This document shows positions 59,351-64,000 of a DNA stretch of 64,000 nt, piece after piece. The translations under genes were made by a program, and so were the position numbers. The notes beneath the pieces were generated by a model. That model made no database searches, was not told the DNA's origin, and worked only from the letters and a program-made list of their open reading frames with translations. Position 1 is the first letter of the stretch, and each line of letters starts with the position of its first letter. Source of the stretch: Colius striatus (lineage: Eukaryota > Chordata > Aves > Coliiformes > Coliidae); NCBI RefSeq assembly GCF_028858725.1, contig NC_084760.1, forward strand, positions 8,878,867-8,942,866, read 5' to 3'.

Positions 59351-62300
59351 CCGCCTTCCCGTGCGGCGATTGTTTTCCCTTGAGCCCAGCACGCAGCAGG
59401 GCTTTGCCGTCAGCACGAGGGCTCGCGCACCCACCCTTCGGCTAGTGCGAGCCCTGAAACCGATTCCTCTCGGCTCCCTTTTGCAGGGGCACAGACCCTC
59501 TTCTGCTCTCGAGAGCCATCGTGCTGGGTTCTCGCTTCGCACTGGTTAAGTTCAGGACTAAAACTTTTCCCATCTGTCACGCCTGATGAGGGACGGCAGC
59601 CGGCCGTGCAGAAGCTGCCGTGCTGGAGCATACCTCTGCTCTGACGAGTCCTCTTCCGTGTTTGTTTGTTTATTTTCCTAAAGGCTCTGATGTTTACCAG
59701 TGTTGATCAGTTGCTGGGATGACTCACAGTGAACTGTCAGTCAGTGGTGTATTCCTAAGCTATTTAGCTGGAGGATGGGCTGAAATGTCCATCTCCAATG
59801 TTTTGTGTTTCAGGTTTTGTCAGTAAGTGTTGTCATCTTGGATGTTTTTACCGGTAACACACTCTGTCTCAGTTGTTGCTTGGTATCTAGCCTTGCTGGC
59901 ATCTAGTGGCAGTGAATTAGGTATTATGTAAACCTACATGTTTTGATTGTGAGTTGACTACCCTGCTGACTTCAGATAAATGTTTCCCCTACTGCCTGGT
60001 ATGAGATAGAGTAAACAAACTTTCCTCTTTTTAGTTTTCTTAAGCTCTTCTTTCCTTTATAAGGTTACAACTCCTGCATTTTGTGTCCCACGTTTCTGCA
60101 TCATCTTCTTGTGGGTTTTTTGATACCGTTTTGTTGTGGAACTGAAGACACCAATGACAGGTTTATTTAGAACATGATGAGATATATCTCAGTAGGCTTA
60201 ATCTTCCCATTAATAAGCCTTGTTTGGTATTTATCAGTGTTTAAATTCTTTATATTTCTCTGAACTTAAATAACAATTTAATTAAACTCATTTAAAACAA
60301 CTCAATTAAATAACAAGAGTCATATTGCTCCTTTCCATTATGTCTTTTTTTCCCCCAGTTGCTAGCAAATGCATTGCTTTGTGCCTAATAAGAGTTGTCT
60401 ACTAAGAGACTGGAGAGCTTGAGTTTTTAGCCTTTGACTATGACAAGAATAGACTGATGACACTATTTTTCTTCTCAGCAAGTTCTTGATCTCTAGAAGT
60501 TGTCACTTTTGTTTGCTTGTCTGTCTTTTAAGCCAGGGCTTCTCAAAAATAACAGCACAGAGTAAGCCAGAATGCAGGTCATCAGCATGTCATCTACTGT
60601 GAGGTCACTGCTTATGTGTGTGTCTATTCAGTAACTGCAAGGTAATTCTTTTCCATTTGGTGTGATCCTGCACAAGAAGTTACTGTGCACTGCTTCATTA
60701 TTTTTAGCTGCTTTGTCATAATGTGTTTCTGTATGAGTTCACCTGACTTTTGGGGTTTTTTTAGTGTGTACAACTTACCAAAAGTCATAGTGTATCATCA
60801 ATCTTCTCTCTTTTTTTACTGTTTTGATGTTCAAAGGCATCTAACAGCTTTATTGAGAGATAATTTTTAGAGTTTATTGATGTTTCTGCTACCTCCCAGA
60901 TGTGTTATATCCTAGTTTTTATTAGCATTTCAATCAAATTTGTAAGCATCTGTGCATGACTTTATTCCCATCTGATAGTGTAGTAGTAATAATGTTGCTG
61001 AGTAATAAAGTTTGTCTGGCTTCTGTGGTCTAATATTCATCAAACATTCCATCTTGACCCTCCTCATGGTTGTGGTATCTAAAATTTTTGGGTGACCTCA
61101 AATACAAGCCCTGCTGAGGCCTGGAGCTCTTCTGTTGGTGAGGTTAGGTTCATTCAGGTTAACAGAATCCTTCATTCTGATTGAGTTGAATTGATCCATG
61201 TCTCTCAGTTTACTTCTTTAAATATTGGTGTTTTTCTGCTGCTTTCTGGTTCTATGGTACAACAGTTCTTCAGAGTGACACATATTCACATTTAGTGCTT
61301 TGTGGAAGCATCTCAGTCACAAATGTGATGAAAAGAGCTTTCTTTGAACTTGTAGATATAAAGTGGAAGGAAAAACTCCTTTCCTGTGAGGGCACAGGCT
61401 GCCCAGGGAGGGTGAGGAGACTCCTTCCTTGGAGGTCTTCAAGACCTGCCCTGGATCTAGGTGGACCTGCTTCTACAGGGGGGTTGGACTAGATGATCTC
61501 TAAAGGTCCCTTCCAACCCCTACCACTCTGTGATTCTGTGAAGTGATCAGGTTGCTTCATTTTTACTTCCTTGGCATTGCCATCTCTGCAGGTATCTGCT
61601 TGTTACAACCACTGAAAACTCAATCTCTTTTTGATTTTGTCATGGAAAAACTACTGAAATGTCTCAGTGGTGTCTACCAGTCTCCTTCTATTGATTCATG
61701 TTAATTAATCCTGTCTTACATGTACATGCAGCAGGCAGAAGTGAGATATTATTAAAAACATCCATATTGCATTATGGTATGGGTTGCATATGATTGTATA
61801 AGGTGCATGAGATAGCACCTTCAAGAGAAGAATAACACCTCTGGTTCAGGACGTTGCTGAGCTTGTAGTTGTGGAGAATAATCTGATGATGGATTTCCAT
61901 TATCATCATTAGTCACTCTTTCCTAGGCATCTGTTATATACCTATTGTGGCTAAAACTGTTAAATTACCTTGTTTTTAGATGAGGTGACCTGTGTTCCTT
62001 TTAATTTCTTCTAAACTGCTTTGTGAATTCTGAGTTGAATTCCAATTCAGCTATTCTTGATACTTTCCCTGTGACAATTTTCCATTGAAGGGAAACCTCT
62101 AAATCTGTTCAGCATGTTGCTTTTAAATTGTTGAATGGTAAGTGTACATACCCATAAGTATACATAAAATGTTGCAAAATTTGGTTATCTTTCATAGGAA
62201 AGTTTTTACCTTTGAAGACAATGTTGGGACCAAGATACGATGAACAGGTTGCTGAAGAAAATCGCTTTCACCCGAGTATGTTATCCAACTACTTAAAGAG

Positions 62301-64000
62301 TCTGAAGGTAAAGTTAAATTTTCTAGTAATTGCAATGTGATTTTCATTATTGATGTTTATTCAAATGTTACTTTTCAGATTTAAGAGAAAAGTGGCTGAT
62401 CAGGCTGCCCAGGGAGGGTGTGGAGGCTCCTTCTCTGGAGGTCTTCAAACACTCCTGGACATGTTCCTGTGTGACCTGATCTAGTTGGACCTGCTTTTTC
62501 AGGGGAATTGAACCAGATCATCTTCAGATGTCCCTTCCAACCCACACCAGTCTGTGATTCTATGATAGCTTCCTTTGATACATCTGTATAGAAATTGTTT
62601 TTGCTTTTGTGCACATTTTCAGGTTTTCTCCTAAATTTCCAAAGCTGCTTTCTTTTAGGCAAGAATTGTGCAAAAGCCTCCAGCTCATTCACTGTATTAG
62701 CAGCAAGAGCCTCACTCAGCGCAGGCCTACAAAGATGATGGAGTGGAGCATCTCCCTTCTGATGAAAGGCTGAGGGAGCTGGGGCTCTTTAGCTTGGAAA
62801 AGAGGTTACTGAGGGGTGACCTCATTCATGTTTACAAATACATAAAGGGTGGCTGTTAGGAGGATGAAGTCAGGCTATTATCAGTAATGGCCAATGATAG
62901 GACAAGGGACAACGAGTACAAGCTGGAACAGAAAAGGTTCCAAAGAAACATAAGGAAAACTTCTCCCCTGTTGAGGTGAGGGAGCACTGGAAGGGGCTGC
63001 CCAGATGGGCTGTGGAGTCTCCTTCTCTGGAGACATTCAAACCCACCTGGATGAGTTCCTGTGTGACCTACTCTAGGTGGTCCTGCTCCGGCAGGGTGGT
63101 TGGACTGGAGGAGCTTTTGAGGTCCCTTCCAAGCCTTGAGATGATTCTGTGACTACTGTTGCATCTTGGAGAGATGTTGTCAAACTTCAGATAGTTAAAG
63201 TCAGGAGCATGGTTTGGGATCCAGGAAGGAGAGTGGATGCCTTTATAATTGAGTTACAGAGTTGTGCTTCTGCCTTATCTCTTCATTATTTATTTTGCTC
63301 GTTTCTGTCTGTTTCCTTCAACTTGCATGTTGTTCTGCACTGTAGCAAAACTTTGATGATAAAGGTGAGGAATGGACCTTCCAGTCTTTTACATAGGTCA
63401 AGTGTTGTGCAGAGTCCACTGAATGTGGAAATGTAGGAAATGGGATTTTGGACCTCTCAGGCAAAGAAAGAATTACATCTTAATTACTATGTTCTGTTTA
63501 TTGAACTGTTATGTAGAAGGTTTGCACCCTTGGTTGTTGCTATAAAACTAATGATGCTAGTGGCATGTTTTTTTCTGTATTTTTTGGGTTTTTTTTTTCA
63601 TGTTCATCTGAGTTTAATTAATTCCCACCTTATTTCATGATGTCAGAGCTGAAATATCAGAAGAATGGGGTACTAAAATGTGGGAAATCTTAATTTTATG
63701 AATCTTACTTATGTGGAAGTATGAAGTAGACAGTGAGCTACTCAGTGTAGCAGCAGTAGAAGTGTGGTTTAATGTGATAATACTATCAGTGAAGCATATG
63801 TTCCTGTTCTCAGGTGCTTGAACTGATAAGATTTTTCTTGTTTGAAGTCTGGGATCTCTGCATCTAAGTTCTATTTGAGTTTCTCTTTTATGCATTATGT
63901 AACAAGCACTAGAACAGGAGGAAACAGCCTCAAGTTGCACCAGGGGAGGTTCAGGCTGGATATGAAGAGGAATTTCTTTGCTGCAAGGGTTGTCAGGGGG
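59037..64000 (+). CDS. RNGTT: RNGTT, mRNA capping enzyme (5' part of gene)
   Basis: Bifunctional nuclear capping enzyme: an N-terminal RNA 5'-triphosphatase and a C-terminal guanylyltransferase that act on nascent RNA polymerase II transcripts. Only the first two coding exons are in the window: 59037-59100 and 62198-62307. They join (phase 1) into 58 residues, [20 protein letters not shown] through NYLKSLK, closely matching the start of vertebrate RNGTT. This is the beginning of the triphosphatase domain. The Cys-phosphatase signature (HCTHGFNRTG in the family) and the guanylyltransferase domain lie in later exons to the right. The start codon sits at the end of a CpG island, and the encoded N-terminus aligns with the mammalian one without extension. 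The gene shares its orientation with BORCS6 but is 19 kb away. Confidence 0.95.
59101..62197 (+). other. RNGTT: RNGTT intron 1
   Basis: 3.1 kb. The first 250 bp continue the CpG island, the rest is AT-rich. It contains one CR1 fragment (61350-61540). No other exon recognised. Confidence 0.75.
61350..61540 (+). repeat. CR1 LINE 3' fragment in RNGTT intron 1
   Basis: GGCACAGGCTGCCCAGGGAGG, GGTTGGACTAGATGATCTCT and CACTCTGTGATTCTGTG. Two internal deletions shorten it relative to the other copies. Confidence 0.88.
62198..62307 (+). CDS. RNGTT: RNGTT coding exon 2
   Basis: 110 bp. Acceptor TTTCATAG|GAAAG, donor CTGAAG|GTAAAG. Encodes [20 protein letters not shown] and [16 protein letters not shown]. 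The next exon (VKMGLLVDL in the family) was not found before the right edge. Confidence 0.96.
62396..62566 (+). repeat. CR1 LINE 3' fragment close to RNGTT exon 2
   Basis: TGATCAGGCTGCCCAGGGAGG through CCCACACCAGTCTGTGATTC, starting 88 bp after the exon 2 splice donor. Confidence 0.9.
62718..63152 (+). repeat. CR1 LINE 3' fragment in RNGTT intron 2
   Basis: CTCCCTTCTGATGAAAGGCTG, ACTGAGGGGTGACCTCATTC, GGAACAGAAAAGGTTCC and AGATGATTCTGTGAC. Confidence 0.92.
63153..63910 (+). other. RNGTT: RNGTT intron 2 sequence, no feature recognised
   Basis: AT-rich intronic sequence between two CR1 copies. RNGTT exon 3 was looked for and not found. Confidence 0.6.
63911..64000 (+). repeat. CR1 LINE fragment running off the right edge
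   Basis: GAACAGGAGGAAACAGCCTC, CAAGTTGCACCAGGGGAGG and TTTCTTTGCTGCAAGGGTTG. Same subfamily as the copy at 11.2-11.7 kb. Confidence 0.88.

Noticed and set aside
1-64000. CRISPR arrays, bacterial operons or a phage-like defence system
   Set aside because: The window is avian nuclear DNA with spliced genes, CR1 and LTR elements. The only regularly spaced repeats are the promoter modules near 39 kb and short tandem repeats.
1-64000. tRNA, rRNA, snoRNA or microRNA genes
   Set aside because: No convincing cloverleaf, box motifs or known RNA sequence was recognised by eye. A covariance-model scan would be needed to exclude small RNA genes.

Overview
The window is vertebrate nuclear DNA and almost certainly avian. 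It carries about 30 CR1 LINE 3' fragments (the tail ending in GATTCTATGATT), several avian ERVL-type LTR remnants, and single-copy genes with spliced exons and CpG-island promoters. CR1 copies cover roughly 10 kb. Several of them (17.8, 20.9-24.1, 29.4 and 54.6 kb) are nearly identical, which suggests a bird lineage with fairly recent CR1 activity; I cannot name the species. The protein-coding content is small and matches a block of human 6q15, plus one gene that does not belong to that block in human.

Layout, left to right. (1) 1-10,971, minus strand: PM20D2, a beta-alanyl-lysine dipeptidase used in metabolite repair. Coding exons 1-5 are present; the last exons lie beyond the left edge. Its CpG-island promoter is at about 10.3-11.2 kb. 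(2) 11.2-36.5 kb: a repeat-rich intergenic desert with CR1s, a 1.14-kb solo LTR at 12,570-13,712 and two older LTR fragments. I found no gene here, although human has SRSF12 in this interval. (3) 36.5-38.8 kb, minus strand: PNRC1, complete in two exons. (4) 38.9-40.4 kb, plus strand: the single-exon gene BORCS6, head-to-head with PNRC1, with the two ATGs 608 bp apart. (5) 40.4-58.3 kb: a second intergenic stretch with CR1s, an ERVL-type LTR at 57.5-57.9 kb and no recognised gene. (6) 58.4 kb to the right edge, plus strand: the start of RNGTT, the mRNA capping enzyme, with a CpG island and coding exons 1 and 2.

The most interesting signal is in the shared PNRC1/BORCS6 promoter. Four copies of a composite site, CCAAT followed exactly 13 bp later by AC(RY)AAACAG (NF-Y box plus forkhead-type RYAAACA), are arranged so that six CCAAT boxes in the island form three pairs, each 52 bp apart. 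The two versions of the second half-site (ACAAACA, GTAAACA) both satisfy the forkhead consensus. Other points are a possible CUG-initiated N-terminal extension of PNRC1, the unusual location of BORCS6 beside PNRC1, the apparent absence of SRSF12, and a possible internal PNRC1 promoter.

The four genes have unrelated jobs: dipeptide clean-up, nuclear receptor coactivation and decapping, lysosome positioning, and mRNA capping. There is no operon-like logic. The only clear regulatory coupling is the bidirectional PNRC1/BORCS6 promoter. Gene identities come from recognising the translated exons. Statements about human gene order and human protein sequence come from memory, not from a search.
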